Shown in pieces: positions 47,623-57,775 of a stretch of DNA of 64,000 nt. The notes under the pieces were generated by a model that saw only the letters and a list, made by a program, of their open reading frames with translations, searched no databases and was not told the DNA's origin. Positions within the stretch are counted from its first letter, which is position 1, and the number at the start of each line of letters is the position of its first letter. A program made the translations under genes and the position numbers. The stretch comes from Candidatus Woesearchaeota archaeon (GTDB lineage: Archaea; Nanobdellota; Nanobdellia; SCGC-AAA011-G17; UBA489): assembly GCA_018655015.1 (NCBI GenBank), contig JABIKK010000005.1, forward strand, positions 1 to 64,000. Reading direction: 5' to 3'.

Positions 47623-48416
47623 CCTATGTGGCGCAGGTAGCTAGGTATCTTTTCTATTTGTTCTGGTTTACTTTTTATTTCTTGTTTTTTATTTGTCTTT
47701 TTTGCTTTTACACGACTTGAATTTGGAAGTATAACTTCTGCTTCAAGCTCTTTGTCTATTTTTTTATTGTTTAAATTTAAATTTAGTTTTTTGTTAAGAT
47801 GTTTTACTACTTTTCTCGCTTCATTTAGTCCTATGTACCCTGGATTTTCAAATGTTTCAACTAACATTGTTATTGCAGGTATTTTTTTCCTTCCAGCTAA
47901 TCCTGGAAGTAGACCTGTAACCCCTACAATTGGCCCTATAAATTCATGTAGTTGCTTTTTTGTCTTTTTTGAATGTGCATACTTTTTTAACATGCTTTCA
48001 TTGTTTGCCGTGAAGTATATGTTTGGATCATCTGGAACTTCCTGTAAGGCTATTCCTCCAAGAGTTATGATTTCTTTTCCTTTTGTTTTTTCAAAAGCCT
48101 CGATCAATGTATTACAAAAGGAATGGCATGAATTCTCTGTTGTTGGTTGAACATCTCCAGACAATAGTAAAATATTTCTTCCTTTGATTTTTGCAGAGTA
48201 AATTTCTATGCTGGGTAATTCGATTAAGTTTTTTTCATTAACAAATACATAATGCGGCATTTCATTTGATCTCATTTCATATAGTTTTTTAGCCTTGAGA
48301 GCATCAATTAAGTATTCGACTGCAATCTTCCCAACATTACCTACGCCTGGAAGTCCCTCTATTAAGATGGGGTTTTTCGCACTTTGTTTTGTAGTTTTGT
48401 TAATTGTCCAACTCAT
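47619..48416 (-). CDS. PAC2 family (proteasome assembly chaperone-like) protein
   Basis: NPILIEGLPGVGNVGKIAVEYLIDALKAKKLYEM; GVTGLLPGLAGRKKIPAITMLVET. Confidence 0.9.
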   Translation of the reverse strand: MSWTINKTTKQSAKNPILIEGLPGVGNVGKIAVEYLIDALKAKKLYEMRSNEMPHYVFVNEKNLIELPSIEIYSAKIKGRNILLLSGDVQPTTENSCHSFCNTLIEAFEKTKGKEIITLGGIALQEVPDDPNIYFTANNESMLKKYAHSKKTKKQLHEFIGPIVGVTGLLPGLAGRKKIPAITMLVETFENPGYIGLNEARKVVKHLNKKLNLNLNNKKIDKELEAEVILPNSSRVKAKKTNKKQEIKSKPEQIEKIPSYLRHIG

Positions 48417-48570
48417 TTTGTTTTTTTGCCATTCTCCTATATTTTCCGTATTTGTCTTCTAGACTAAATTTTGCAGGTTTTGGAGTTATTGTTTTTTCCT
48501 TACAACTATTACATTCTTTTTCAAGTGTATATTTTTTGCAGTTTTTACATTGCAGAATTTCTGTTTTCAT
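48400..48570 (-). CDS. nop10: Nop10, H/ACA RNP ribosome biogenesis protein
   Basis: 56 aa, below ORF-track cutoff: MKTEILQCKNCKKYTLEKECNSCKEKTITPKPAKFSLEDKYGKYRRMAKKQNELDN. Confidence 0.9.
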   Translation of the reverse strand: MKTEILQCKNCKKYTLEKECNSCKEKTITPKPAKFSLEDKYGKYRRMAKKQNELDN

Positions 48571-49361
48571 TTCTTTGGTTTATGGACATCAAAGTGCCCG
48601 TTTTCTTTTTCTATTTCTGTTTTGATAGCTTCTAGAATTTCTTCTGTTTGCATTTCTAGTTCCCTAGGTTCCGAAGCTGTTATTGTGATATTGTACTTTG
48701 GGGCCGAAACATAATTAATTTTAACGTTATATTCTTTTTTCTTTGCTAATTCGATTGCTTTCTTTAAGGTTTTTTTAATTGATTCAATTCCATCACTTGT
48801 TGGGCAAGATAATTCTAAATCTCTTATATTTTTTATTTCTTGGGGTTTTAGTCTTGCTTTGATAGTTTCTTCAAGAAGCTCGCTCACTTTTTTATCAAAA
48901 TTCATGCCAGGGAGTATGTCTTCTCCATCTGCAATTTCTTGGAATATTTGACCAACTGTCTCTAAATCCTCTGTTAACTTGGCTTCAATATCTTTATAGA
49001 TTTTTATTGGATCTAATTTAAGTTGTTTAGAAACAGATTCAATTATTTTTTTACATTTATCTTCTAATTTGATTTCTCTTAGTTTGTTAAGTTTCTGTCC
49101 GGTTGTAACCCTTCTTAATGATAAGTCTAGGTTGCCGTATCTTTCATTTTTTCTTAGAACCTTACAAATTATTTTCTTACCTTCTTTAACGAAGTCTCTA
49201 ATGGTTCTAATTCTTCCAGGAGATATCTCAGAAATATGAATGATCCCTTCTTTGTGTTCGTATTCTTCTAGTTGAACAAAAACTGTTGTTCTTTGGATTT
49301 TTCTAACCATGCAAACAACGATTTCTCCTTCTTCTGGGAAACCTTTTTTCTTTTCCTGCAT
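48567..49361 (-). CDS. eif2a: Translation initiation factor aIF2 alpha subunit
   Basis: PEEGEIVVCMVRKIQRTTVFVQLEEYEHKEGIIHISEISPGRIRTIRDFVKEGKKIICKVL (S1 domain). Confidence 0.95.
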   Translation of the reverse strand: MQEKKKGFPEEGEIVVCMVRKIQRTTVFVQLEEYEHKEGIIHISEISPGRIRTIRDFVKEGKKIICKVLRKNERYGNLDLSLRRVTTGQKLNKLREIKLEDKCKKIIESVSKQLKLDPIKIYKDIEAKLTEDLETVGQIFQEIADGEDILPGMNFDKKVSELLEETIKARLKPQEIKNIRDLELSCPTSDGIESIKKTLKKAIELAKKKEYNVKINYVSAPKYNITITASEPRELEMQTEEILEAIKTEIEKENGHFDVHKPKK

Positions 49362-49549
49362 TAGCTTAATACCTCGAGAATTCTAGCTTTGATCATGCCT
49401 TTGCCCCCACTTGGGTCTGCAAGTTCTTTTCCACAAACAGTGCATACTACTTTTGAAGCTGGCTTACCAAAAATAATTTGGTTGTTCTTACATTTAGAAC
49501 ATGAAACCTTGATGAATTTGCTTTTTGGTTCTCTAATTAATTCTTTCAT
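49361..49549 (-). CDS. rps27e: 30S ribosomal protein S27e
   Basis: FIKVSCSKCKNNQIIFGKPASKVVCTVCGKELADPSGGKG. Confidence 0.95.
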   Translation of the reverse strand: MKELIREPKSKFIKVSCSKCKNNQIIFGKPASKVVCTVCGKELADPSGGKGMIKARILEVLS

Positions 49550-49636
49550 TTTATTGATATTTTCTGAATTTTGTTTATAAATCTTCTCTTTTGATTTAGC
49601 GTAATGTTTATATATTTCTCCCTTTATAAATAAAAT

Positions 49637-49870
49637 ATGGGGAAGGTGAGAATAAAGAAGAATTGTATTTCTAAAGTACCAATACTGTTAGACATCATAG
49701 CTTTTTTAATGGGAATTTTGGTTGTGTTGATTCTTGCTTTTTCAGGCGGTGCGATGAAGTATTGGAGATATAACGCATTTAAGGGTCTTTATGGATCTAT
49801 TGCACCTTTGGCTTTAGTTCTTTTTGTAGTAATACTAATTGTAATTTATTTGAAGATTAACGAGAATTAA
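49637..49870 (+). CDS. Small two-TM membrane protein
   Basis: 77 aa hydrophobic ORF in divergent gap between rps27e and rpl44e. Confidence 0.45.
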   Translation: MGKVRIKKNCISKVPILLDIIAFLMGILVVLILAFSGGAMKYWRYNAFKGLYGSIAPLALVLFVVILIVIYLKINEN

Positions 49871-50187
49871 TTTTTTTCTTCAATAGTTAGTTTTTTTGCT
49901 CTAGTCCCTGAGGATTTTACTTGAGTTTTTTTACAAGTAGTGCATGTTAATCTGAAGTCTGATTTTTTAGAGGTTTTTGCTCCAGTTCTTTTATATCCAG
50001 AAATAGGTTTTCTTGAAAATTTTCCATGGTTTCCAAACCCTGCTTTTGCAGAACCTCTCTTTGTGAGTCTTGCCATAGAACCACTTTTTAGTGTTCCCCT
50101 TTCTTTCTTTTTAGCAAGGGCTACAGTATGTTCTGTTTGAGCCTTACATTTTGGACAAAATGTTTTTTTACTTTTTGGAGTTTTCAA
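49867..50187 (-). CDS. rpl44e: 50S ribosomal protein L44e
   Basis: TFCPKCKAQTEHTVALAKKKERG; RLTCTTCKKTQVKSSGTRAKKLTI. Confidence 0.92.
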   Translation of the reverse strand: MKTPKSKKTFCPKCKAQTEHTVALAKKKERGTLKSGSMARLTKRGSAKAGFGNHGKFSRKPISGYKRTGAKTSKKSDFRLTCTTCKKTQVKSSGTRAKKLTIEEKN

Positions 50188-50797
50188 TTTGTATTTCCTC
50201 TGCCCTCTTTCTTGTTATTAAGAGCTCGGCGGTTTTCTTCGGTAAAAAGGACATATCCTCTTGTTCGAATGGGCCGTAGATATTTAAATCATCAGCAACG
50301 AATTTTGGTACTGAATGTAAAAATCTTACCATTCTACCATTTTCTGATTCACTTTGTTCTGTTTTTATATCTTTTGGTGCTACTTCTTTTTGTTTTATCA
50401 CTACTTTTTTGCTTATTAAAACATTGTGGAGTATTCCCTTTCTATAATTGTCTAAAAGCTCTAGGACTTCGTTGTATAGTCTTTTTTCTTCTGGGAGCAT
50501 ATTTGTTCCAGATTCTTTGATATTTGCTCTTGAGGAGAGCATAGCGAGGTTCACGATCTTGTTTTCTCTCTTTTCATAGAATTCTTTGATTATTTTTCTT
50601 GCATTTTCTAGTTGTAATTGAGTTTTTTTTGAATCTGATGAAAATATTGAGTCTGAGGATTGTTCTGTTTTTAGAACTGCTTTTTTTTCTTCAAGATATT
50701 GTGATGTTTGATCAAAGAACTCTTCATCTAGCTTTTGCAGTTCTGGATTAATTTTCTCCTTCCTGAGTAGCTCAAAGAGCGTTTCGAATGTTAGCAT
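50168..50797 (-). CDS. GINS complex subunit (Gins51/15-like)
   Basis: LTFETLFELLRKEKINPELQKLDEEFFDQTSQYLEE; LYNEVLELLDNYRKGILHNVL; next to rpl44e. Confidence 0.75.
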   Translation of the reverse strand: MLTFETLFELLRKEKINPELQKLDEEFFDQTSQYLEEKKAVLKTEQSSDSIFSSDSKKTQLQLENARKIIKEFYEKRENKIVNLAMLSSRANIKESGTNMLPEEKRLYNEVLELLDNYRKGILHNVLISKKVVIKQKEVAPKDIKTEQSESENGRMVRFLHSVPKFVADDLNIYGPFEQEDMSFLPKKTAELLITRKRAEEIQIENSKK

Positions 50798-50884
50798 TAA
50801 ATCCCCCACGATTATCTTACAATGTGGCCTTATTAAATTTTATGGCTAGGAAAGCTTATAACCTCCTTTTAAAGGGTTTTGAGT

Positions 50885-51832
50885 ATGAAAATTAAAGTTG
50901 TAGAAGAGGACTTTAGAGTCGAGGAAATAGCTTCTTTTGATTTCAAGGATTTCAATGAAATTGAAGGACAGACCTATGGTTGTTTTTTACTTACTAAGAA
51001 AAGAAGGAATACTTCTGAAGTAATATCTGAAGTTGCTAGACGTCTAAGGATTAAGACAAGGTCTGTTGGTTTTGCAGGCAATAAAGATAGAATTGCAATC
51101 ACAAAACAGTTTATTTCCATCCCTTTAGATTCTGAAGAAGAGGTTTCTAATGTAACCGGTTTAGAGATTAATGAGGTTTCTTTAATTTTTAAAGGTTGGA
51201 TTGATGAAAGAATAACTCTTGGAAGTTTAGTGGGTAATAAATTTGAAGTTATTGTAAGAGGTCTTGAGAACGAGAGAGAGATTGAAGTTGGGAAAGTGAA
51301 GAACTTTTTTGGCGAACAGAGGTTTGGAACAAATAATATTGATGTGGGAAGAGCATTAGTTAAAAATGATTTTGAAGAGGCATCTAAATTAATTGGATTG
51401 GAAGTAGATGATAGGAATTTTGTAAACGCTCTCAGGGGACTGGATTCAAGGCAATCAAGATTTTATGTTAGTGCGTATCAATCGTGGTTATGGAATGAAG
51501 TTGCTGAGAAAATTGATAATGTTGATTGTTTGGAGTTAATCGGATTCTTAACTGAATTTGAGGATGAAGTAGTTTCAAAACATTATAGTGGGCTCTTATT
51601 GAAGGAAGGCATTAGTAAAGAGGGTTTTATGATTAAGCAGTTGAAGGAAGCAAGTTTGGAAGGGTCCAAGAGGAAGTTATTTTTAGACGTTAAAAATTTC
51701 AGTTACGAGTGGGGTGTTGATGAGATATTGGAAGGGAAGAAGAAATGCAAACTTCTTTTTGAGTTGAGTAAAGGTTGTTATGCTACAGTTTTGGTGGATT
51801 CACTATTTGGTCCGACTTGGAAAAGTATTTAA
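50885..51832 (+). CDS. truD: tRNA pseudouridine(13) synthase TruD
   Basis: EDFRVEEIASFDF, VGFAGNKDRIAITKQFISI, FFGEQRFGTNNIDVGRALV. Confidence 0.92.
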   Translation: MKIKVVEEDFRVEEIASFDFKDFNEIEGQTYGCFLLTKKRRNTSEVISEVARRLRIKTRSVGFAGNKDRIAITKQFISIPLDSEEEVSNVTGLEINEVSLIFKGWIDERITLGSLVGNKFEVIVRGLENEREIEVGKVKNFFGEQRFGTNNIDVGRALVKNDFEEASKLIGLEVDDRNFVNALRGLDSRQSRFYVSAYQSWLWNEVAEKIDNVDCLELIGFLTEFEDEVVSKHYSGLLLKEGISKEGFMIKQLKEASLEGSKRKLFLDVKNFSYEWGVDEILEGKKKCKLLFELSKGCYATVLVDSLFGPTWKSI

Positions 51833-51855
51833 GCTATTATGTTTAAACTTTTTAT

Positions 51856-53631
51856 ATGAGGGGTGTAGATAGAGAGAGGAAAATGCTCCATGAGCATGAG
51901 ATAGTTTTATTTTCTTTTATGTTTGCATTTTTCGTTATAGGTTTATTTGTTTGGGGTTTTGATGCTAATGCATTAGATTACTCTGTTGAAGGTGTTTCTT
52001 TTGCTGATGGAACTTCCCTTAATTTAGTTGCAGAAAACGGAATAGAGAAAACTACTGATCTTATCTTGACTAATCCTTTAGATGGTGATTCTGCCATTGT
52101 TGTTTTGGAATTAGATTATGTTTGCGAAATATTTAGTGAAGAGGTTATTGTTGATGCGCAAACAGTTTGTGAAACTTTTAATTATGAGTTCTTGGACGGA
52201 TCAGTTATTTATCCAGGTGAATCTATTCGTGTTAGATTAATGTTTATTTCTGAAAATACTGTTAGTGCTGAAAGTATTTTTAATGTGATTACAACTGGAG
52301 GAATAACTACGTTTATAGTTAAGTTTGATTCTTCAGTAAATGGAGTTTCTACTGACACAGATTTGTTTGAGAATCCATTGTTTGAGTTGTTGAGGGATGC
52401 TCTTGGTTTAGGGGATGGTGTTTCTGCTGAAGGACTTTTAGATCCGATTATTTATGCAGATAGTACTACTGATTTAGGACTTACATTACAGCCTCAATTA
52501 TTTTTTGGTTCACAGGATGTTACATTATTAGATCAGAAAACAAAGACTATTGAATTTGTAAACTTGGCTCCCGAAGCAATTACTATTGAAGGGATTCAAG
52601 GCAGTTTACAAGGCATTATCTTGTCTGGAGATTTAAGTGTAGTATTGGCTGAAGGTGAAAGAATTCCTTTAGATGTTACTTGTGCCCCTACAGAAATAAT
52701 GTCTTTGAATGGAGAGGTGTTAACACTTCTAACAGATAGAGGAAATTTAGATCTTGAGATTTATTGTGATGGAATTGAGGGTCTTTCTAATGTGATAGAC
52801 AATACTGCTCCAGTGGTTAATATTCTTGAACCCGTTGCTAGTTCGGTTAGCGGGGCCACAAATGTTAAAGTTGTTGCCTATGATGGTGGCGCCATGTATG
52901 ATGTTGCTGTTTTGAAAGTGTATTTTGGTTCTAAACTAATTAAGAGATACACAACTCCTGCAATCAAAGGAAGTAATGTTTATGAGTTTAGTGTGGACAC
53001 GGCTGGACTGAGTTTAGGTTCTGATGAACTTTATGCTACTGCTGTAGACTACGCAGGAAATAGTGGTTTATCTGAAAAAGTGACATTAACTATTATTGCG
53101 CCCCCTATTGCGGTTGCTGCAGATGAAGCTGTTACAACAGATCCCGTGACTGAAGAGACAATTGTTCAAGAACCAGTAATTCCATTAGTTCAAGTTAATT
53201 TTGGAAGTGGTTATACTGCGGTTACAAGTGAAGATTTGATTAATGCTGGTGTTGCCGATGTTAAGATTGAATATCATGTATTTGGTGTCGGAGATGTTAA
53301 GTTTGAGTTTAAATCTGCTAATTTAGGAAATGTCAATCTGGATCAAGTTAAAAATAAAAATGTAGTTAAAAAATCTATAAGTGGGGCAGAAATAATAGAT
53401 ATGCCTCAATTTGTGATAGATTATTTTTTGAAAACTCTTGGAGCCGATTCTATGATTATGCCTATGAATAAACCTCAAGGGTATGTGCTTGGTGACGAAT
53501 TAATTGCTTATTACTATAGGGAAGATGGCAGTTCTTTTCAAATAATGCCTGATGATTTAATTTCTATATCTGAAGACGGTGAAATGTTATACTTAGAAAT
53601 GAAATCAAACTCTATTTTGGAAGGGAGCTGA
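51856..53631 (+). CDS. Large secreted protein with Ig-like domain
   Basis: N-terminal TM, DNTAPVVNILEPVASSVSGATNVKVVAYDGG...DYAGNSGLSEKVTLTI Ig-like region. Confidence 0.65.
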   Translation: MRGVDRERKMLHEHEIVLFSFMFAFFVIGLFVWGFDANALDYSVEGVSFADGTSLNLVAENGIEKTTDLILTNPLDGDSAIVVLELDYVCEIFSEEVIVDAQTVCETFNYEFLDGSVIYPGESIRVRLMFISENTVSAESIFNVITTGGITTFIVKFDSSVNGVSTDTDLFENPLFELLRDALGLGDGVSAEGLLDPIIYADSTTDLGLTLQPQLFFGSQDVTLLDQKTKTIEFVNLAPEAITIEGIQGSLQGIILSGDLSVVLAEGERIPLDVTCAPTEIMSLNGEVLTLLTDRGNLDLEIYCDGIEGLSNVIDNTAPVVNILEPVASSVSGATNVKVVAYDGGAMYDVAVLKVYFGSKLIKRYTTPAIKGSNVYEFSVDTAGLSLGSDELYATAVDYAGNSGLSEKVTLTIIAPPIAVAADEAVTTDPVTEETIVQEPVIPLVQVNFGSGYTAVTSEDLINAGVADVKIEYHVFGVGDVKFEFKSANLGNVNLDQVKNKNVVKKSISGAEIIDMPQFVIDYFLKTLGADSMIMPMNKPQGYVLGDELIAYYYREDGSSFQIMPDDLISISEDGEMLYLEMKSNSILEGS

Positions 53632-53636
53632 TCGAT

Positions 53637-54803
53637 TTGAAAAAATTTTTAACATTAGTTTTGTTTATGGTTTTAATTGTATTTTCTTCATCTGTAATTG
53701 CTCCGGGACCTGGTCCGCCAATTAAACCGGTTCCATTGGCATTTGTTACAGGAACAGATGATTATGCATTGACAGCTTTACAAGCTGACGACATCACGAT
53801 TGATCTTTCTGTTACTGGAACTGCAAAAGCTACAAATGATGTATTGGTACTGAGGGCAGAAGACGGAACCGATTATCTTGCTTTTGAACTAGCTGTGGAT
53901 TATACAACTGATGCAGATTCGGAAGACAATGTTACTAATGTCTCTCTTGAAAATGTTGTTGTGGACTTTGATCTTGATAATAATAAAATACTTGCAACTT
54001 CTCCCGGAACTTCTGCAGTATCAGCAATAAGTAAGATGTATATTCCTAAGCTAAGTGGTGCCAATGTGATTGTAGTTTGTAGTGGAGCTACAACAATTGC
54101 ACAAACAGGAACTGGTTGCGGTTCTACCGAAGGGGTTACAGAAGAATTAATTTACCTAAATGGTTACACCGGAAGATATACACTTAATTCATATTCTTAT
54201 GGGGGTAATGATTACTGGGAGGTTGAAGGGGTTACTGGAACAGGATTACATATATTCTCTTTGGATTTTGGTGGTGGAGATGGTTTAGATTTTGTAACTA
54301 CTGGAGAAGTTATTGATATGGATGAAGGCATTTCTAGGAATGTTATCTCCAGGGAAAGTTTGGAATATTTCTTATTGTACAAAGGAGATAAATATAAAAT
54401 TATGGTGAGATCTGTCGATGCAGGAAATAACTTTGCATCAATTTATGTTGAAGGAAAGGAAAATATACTTTCTGTAGAAATTGGCGACTCTAAAGAGCTT
54501 GATTTAGACCATGATGGTGTTGTGGATATTGTTCTAATGGTAGATAACATCAAATATCCAGATGTTTATTTGACTATTTCCCTCTATACTGAAGAGTTTA
54601 CTTTTGATCCAAAAGATCAAACAGAAACTACTAAAGATAGGGGAACGATGTTCGGTTCAGGTGACTTGTGGAGTAGATTTGTTGGAGATGAGGAGAATTC
54701 TAAGGCAGTTGTTTTTGTATACTTAGTAATTGGTTTGATTTTTGTAGGATTTGCTGTTTTGTTTGGTGGGAAGATCGTTGGGAAAGTTTGGCAGGCAACA
54801 TAG
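53637..54803 (+). CDS. Secreted surface protein with C-terminal TM anchor
   Basis: Signal peptide MKKFLTLVLFMVLIVFSSSVIA; ELDLDHDGVVDIVL; C-terminal TM VFVYLVIGLIFVGFAVLFGG. Confidence 0.65.
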   Translation: MKKFLTLVLFMVLIVFSSSVIAPGPGPPIKPVPLAFVTGTDDYALTALQADDITIDLSVTGTAKATNDVLVLRAEDGTDYLAFELAVDYTTDADSEDNVTNVSLENVVVDFDLDNNKILATSPGTSAVSAISKMYIPKLSGANVIVVCSGATTIAQTGTGCGSTEGVTEELIYLNGYTGRYTLNSYSYGGNDYWEVEGVTGTGLHIFSLDFGGGDGLDFVTTGEVIDMDEGISRNVISRESLEYFLLYKGDKYKIMVRSVDAGNNFASIYVEGKENILSVEIGDSKELDLDHDGVVDIVLMVDNIKYPDVYLTISLYTEEFTFDPKDQTETTKDRGTMFGSGDLWSRFVGDEENSKAVVFVYLVIGLIFVGFAVLFGGKIVGKVWQAT

Positions 54804-54842
54804 TTTAGGTAGTTTTATATATTTTAATTCTGGGGAACTTAT

Positions 54843-55895
54843 ATGTTCAAGTTTTTGAAGAATAAGGTTAAGGATGCTTTAGATAAGATAAGCAAGAAAG
54901 TAGAGGATGAGGTCCCGGATGAGGTCCCAGAGGTTCTTGAAGAGGCTAAGGAGACTAAAAAAGAAGAATCTAAGGAAAATGAAGTTAAGCCTACTGAAGT
55001 TAAAGAAGTTAAATCTAAAGGAATTATTAGCAAAATAAAGAAATCTATTTCTACTAAAAAAATAAGTGAGTCTAAATTCGAAGAACTTTTTTCTGAACTA
55101 GAAATGGCATTACTAGAAAATAATGTTGCGCTGGATGTTATTGATAAAATAAAAAAAGATCTCATTGGAGATATTGTTGATAAGCCAATAAAAAGAAATG
55201 AAGTCACCAGCAAGATTCTAAATAGTTTAATGGGGAGCATTGAAAGTTTATTTGATGTAGAAAGTGTTGATGTTGTTAAAGAGATAAAGAATAAATCTGA
55301 AAAACCTTATGTAATTTGTTTTGTTGGTGTTAATGGGTGCGGTAAGACCACAACAATCGCAAAGGTTGCAAATTATCTTAAGAAAAATAAATTAAATGTT
55401 TTGATGGTTGCAGGAGATACATGGAGGGCGGCAAGTATTCAACAATTAGAAGAGCATGGTAAAAATTTAGATATTAGGGTGATTAAACATAATTATGGTA
55501 GTGATCCTGCTGCAGTAGCATTTGATGGTATCAAGGCAGCAAAATCTAATAATGTTGATGTTGTGTTGATTGACACTGCTGGAAGGCAGCATAGTAATAA
55601 AGATTTAATGAGGGAATTAGAAAAGATAGTTAGGGTTTCTAAACCAGACTTGAATGTTTTTGTTGGTGAAAGTATTACTGGTAATGATTGCGTTTTACAA
55701 GCTAAACAATTTGGAGATGTTGTTGATTTGGGAGGAGTTGTTTTAACAAAAGCAGATGTGGATGAAAAAGGGGGGGCCGCAGTTTCTGTTGGATATGTGA
55801 CTGGAAAACCAATATTGTTTTTGGGAAAGGGGCAAGAGTACGAAGATCTTGAAGTTTTTAATAAAAAAAGTATAATGGATTCATTAGGAATTTAG
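54843..55895 (+). CDS. ftsY: Signal recognition particle receptor FtsY
   Basis: FVGVNGCGKTTTIAKVANYLKK, GDTWRAASIQQLEEHGK, LIDTAGRQHSNKDLM. Confidence 0.95.
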   Translation: MFKFLKNKVKDALDKISKKVEDEVPDEVPEVLEEAKETKKEESKENEVKPTEVKEVKSKGIISKIKKSISTKKISESKFEELFSELEMALLENNVALDVIDKIKKDLIGDIVDKPIKRNEVTSKILNSLMGSIESLFDVESVDVVKEIKNKSEKPYVICFVGVNGCGKTTTIAKVANYLKKNKLNVLMVAGDTWRAASIQQLEEHGKNLDIRVIKHNYGSDPAAVAFDGIKAAKSNNVDVVLIDTAGRQHSNKDLMRELEKIVRVSKPDLNVFVGESITGNDCVLQAKQFGDVVDLGGVVLTKADVDEKGGAAVSVGYVTGKPILFLGKGQEYEDLEVFNKKSIMDSLGI

Positions 55896-55947
55896 ATTTA
55901 TTTCTTTTAAAAAGGTTTAAATAGGCGTTACCCATGTGATTCAATAG

Positions 55948-57081
55948 ATGGCTACAAAAAAGAGGGCTACTCGTAAGAAGTGTTCGAATTGTCATAAACT
56001 TACCAGTACTGAACATAAGTTTTGTCAACATTGCGGACATAATTTGACGCCACATAAAAAAAGAGGAGTGCATAAGTGCCCTAATTGTAAGGGTGTTATA
56101 GAGGGACATTCTCGATATTGTAAGCATTGTGGAACTAGTATTGATACCTATGCCCACCATGCATTTGTTAGACTTCTGATGTTTTTTATTGTTTTTTTAG
56201 TTGTGGCTTTCGCTTTACTAATATTCTTTTCACCTGCATTAGTTGATTATGGAGGGGAACAAGTTACTGTTTCTGAAACAAAAGATCCATTTTTGAGGAT
56301 GGGTAACGCCGTTTGCACATGGAAAGATGATTCATTTAACCTTTGTACTAACGTGAACTGGGATGGAAATGAGAATGATTATGTTAAATGTAGTTTTTCA
56401 GGAAATATAGATGAGAAAAGTTGGACTTCAAGCCCGCTCACTTGTTGTGGAGATGTTGGGACTGATGAAGGAATTAAATTAGCGAGATCTTTTTTGTTTG
56501 ACGAAGGTGGGAATACTTATGAGGATGAAGGCGTGAGCGTTTCTTGTTCTGGAAAACCTTCTTCGTTTGGAAGTAATCAATTTTTACCAAAGCCTCTTGA
56601 AGAATATGAGATGAGTTATTGGTTTACAGCTAAATCAGCTAGTACTTCTGGCAAGGGCAGGGGTACTGAGTACATTAATTTCCCAAGTAGGGTGAAAAGT
56701 TGTGAATACACTGGTCGTTGGATAACTACTAGGGATATTAGTTCTGACTTTTGTATTGGGGCCGAAGGTGTGTTCAGTGGATATGCAGATCTTTTCGAAC
56801 AAACAGTTTACAGTGACCCTGGAACATTTAGGTGGGAGGGAGTTTCAGAGAATTTACTCAATCCTGAAGGAGTAGTTTATGAAAATTATGCAGTTTATTC
56901 TTCTTTATGTAGTCCTGATTTTGGCATAACTCCCAAATATTATGTAAGGGGTAACTTGGGAAGTGTAAATAGTACAACTGGCTTTGGAACAGATCAACTA
57001 GCTCTATCATGGGATTATTATAGTAACTTTCCACGCCCAGGTGTAAATATTTTCCTAGATTTAAACTGTACACTTTATTAA
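55948..57081 (+). CDS. N-terminal double zinc-ribbon protein with TM and extracytoplasmic domain
   Basis: CSNCHKLTSTEHKFCQHCG and CPNCKGVIEGHSRYCKHCG, then TM and Cys-containing ectodomain. Confidence 0.75.
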   Translation: MATKKRATRKKCSNCHKLTSTEHKFCQHCGHNLTPHKKRGVHKCPNCKGVIEGHSRYCKHCGTSIDTYAHHAFVRLLMFFIVFLVVAFALLIFFSPALVDYGGEQVTVSETKDPFLRMGNAVCTWKDDSFNLCTNVNWDGNENDYVKCSFSGNIDEKSWTSSPLTCCGDVGTDEGIKLARSFLFDEGGNTYEDEGVSVSCSGKPSSFGSNQFLPKPLEEYEMSYWFTAKSASTSGKGRGTEYINFPSRVKSCEYTGRWITTRDISSDFCIGAEGVFSGYADLFEQTVYSDPGTFRWEGVSENLLNPEGVVYENYAVYSSLCSPDFGITPKYYVRGNLGSVNSTTGFGTDQLALSWDYYSNFPRPGVNIFLDLNCTLY

Positions 57082-57125
57082 GAAAGTTTTATAAGGATGA
57101 ATTAGAGTGATTAAATGGTAGGAGG

Positions 57126-57722
57126 ATGATGATGAGGGACCATACAGTTTTTGCAGTCGTGTTGTTAGTTTTCGCAATAGGTTTTTATTCATTTACTTCT
57201 GTTAGTCCTACCGGTCAAGCTTATGGAGTTTATTCTGTGGGTGAACTTTATGATGGTCCTGTAACAACAGCTGCAGGTAATCACTTTTGGTCAGACAATA
57301 ATCCTCCACCATTGGGTAATCCTTTAAGGGTTAAGAGTCTCTTTGAGGGAGAAGTTAATGAGGAAAGAGGAACAATACAACTTTGTGTTGAAAGAGCCTT
57401 ACAATATTTACATCAAGCTACATTCGAAGAAGCAAAATATCAGTTTAGACGAACTGGTGTTTGCATGGGTGTAAATCCTGAGAACTTAGATATTGATGGT
57501 GATGGTTTTTTGACTAGAGAGGATATTGAGATCTCCGAAGCGTATTATAGTTTAAGTGGAATTACAAAAATACAAAAGAATGAATTAAATGAATTGCTTC
57601 CTTGTAGTGCTAGTAATGAGGGAAGACGTATTTTCCTGTCTGGCGAGTATAAAACATGTATTAACCTTAGGAATTCTCCTGGTTACAAATTCTTGAATTG
57701 GGACATGTTTGGTTATGTTTAA
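57126..57722 (+). CDS. Secreted protein with EF-hand/dockerin-like motif
   Basis: N-terminal TM; NLDIDGDGFLTREDIEISEAYYSL. Confidence 0.6.
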   Translation: MMMRDHTVFAVVLLVFAIGFYSFTSVSPTGQAYGVYSVGELYDGPVTTAAGNHFWSDNNPPPLGNPLRVKSLFEGEVNEERGTIQLCVERALQYLHQATFEEAKYQFRRTGVCMGVNPENLDIDGDGFLTREDIEISEAYYSLSGITKIQKNELNELLPCSASNEGRRIFLSGEYKTCINLRNSPGYKFLNWDMFGYV

Positions 57723-57775
57723 AGGGCCTTTTATAGGGGAAAGACTTATTAATTGACTATCCTTTGGTGGTAACC

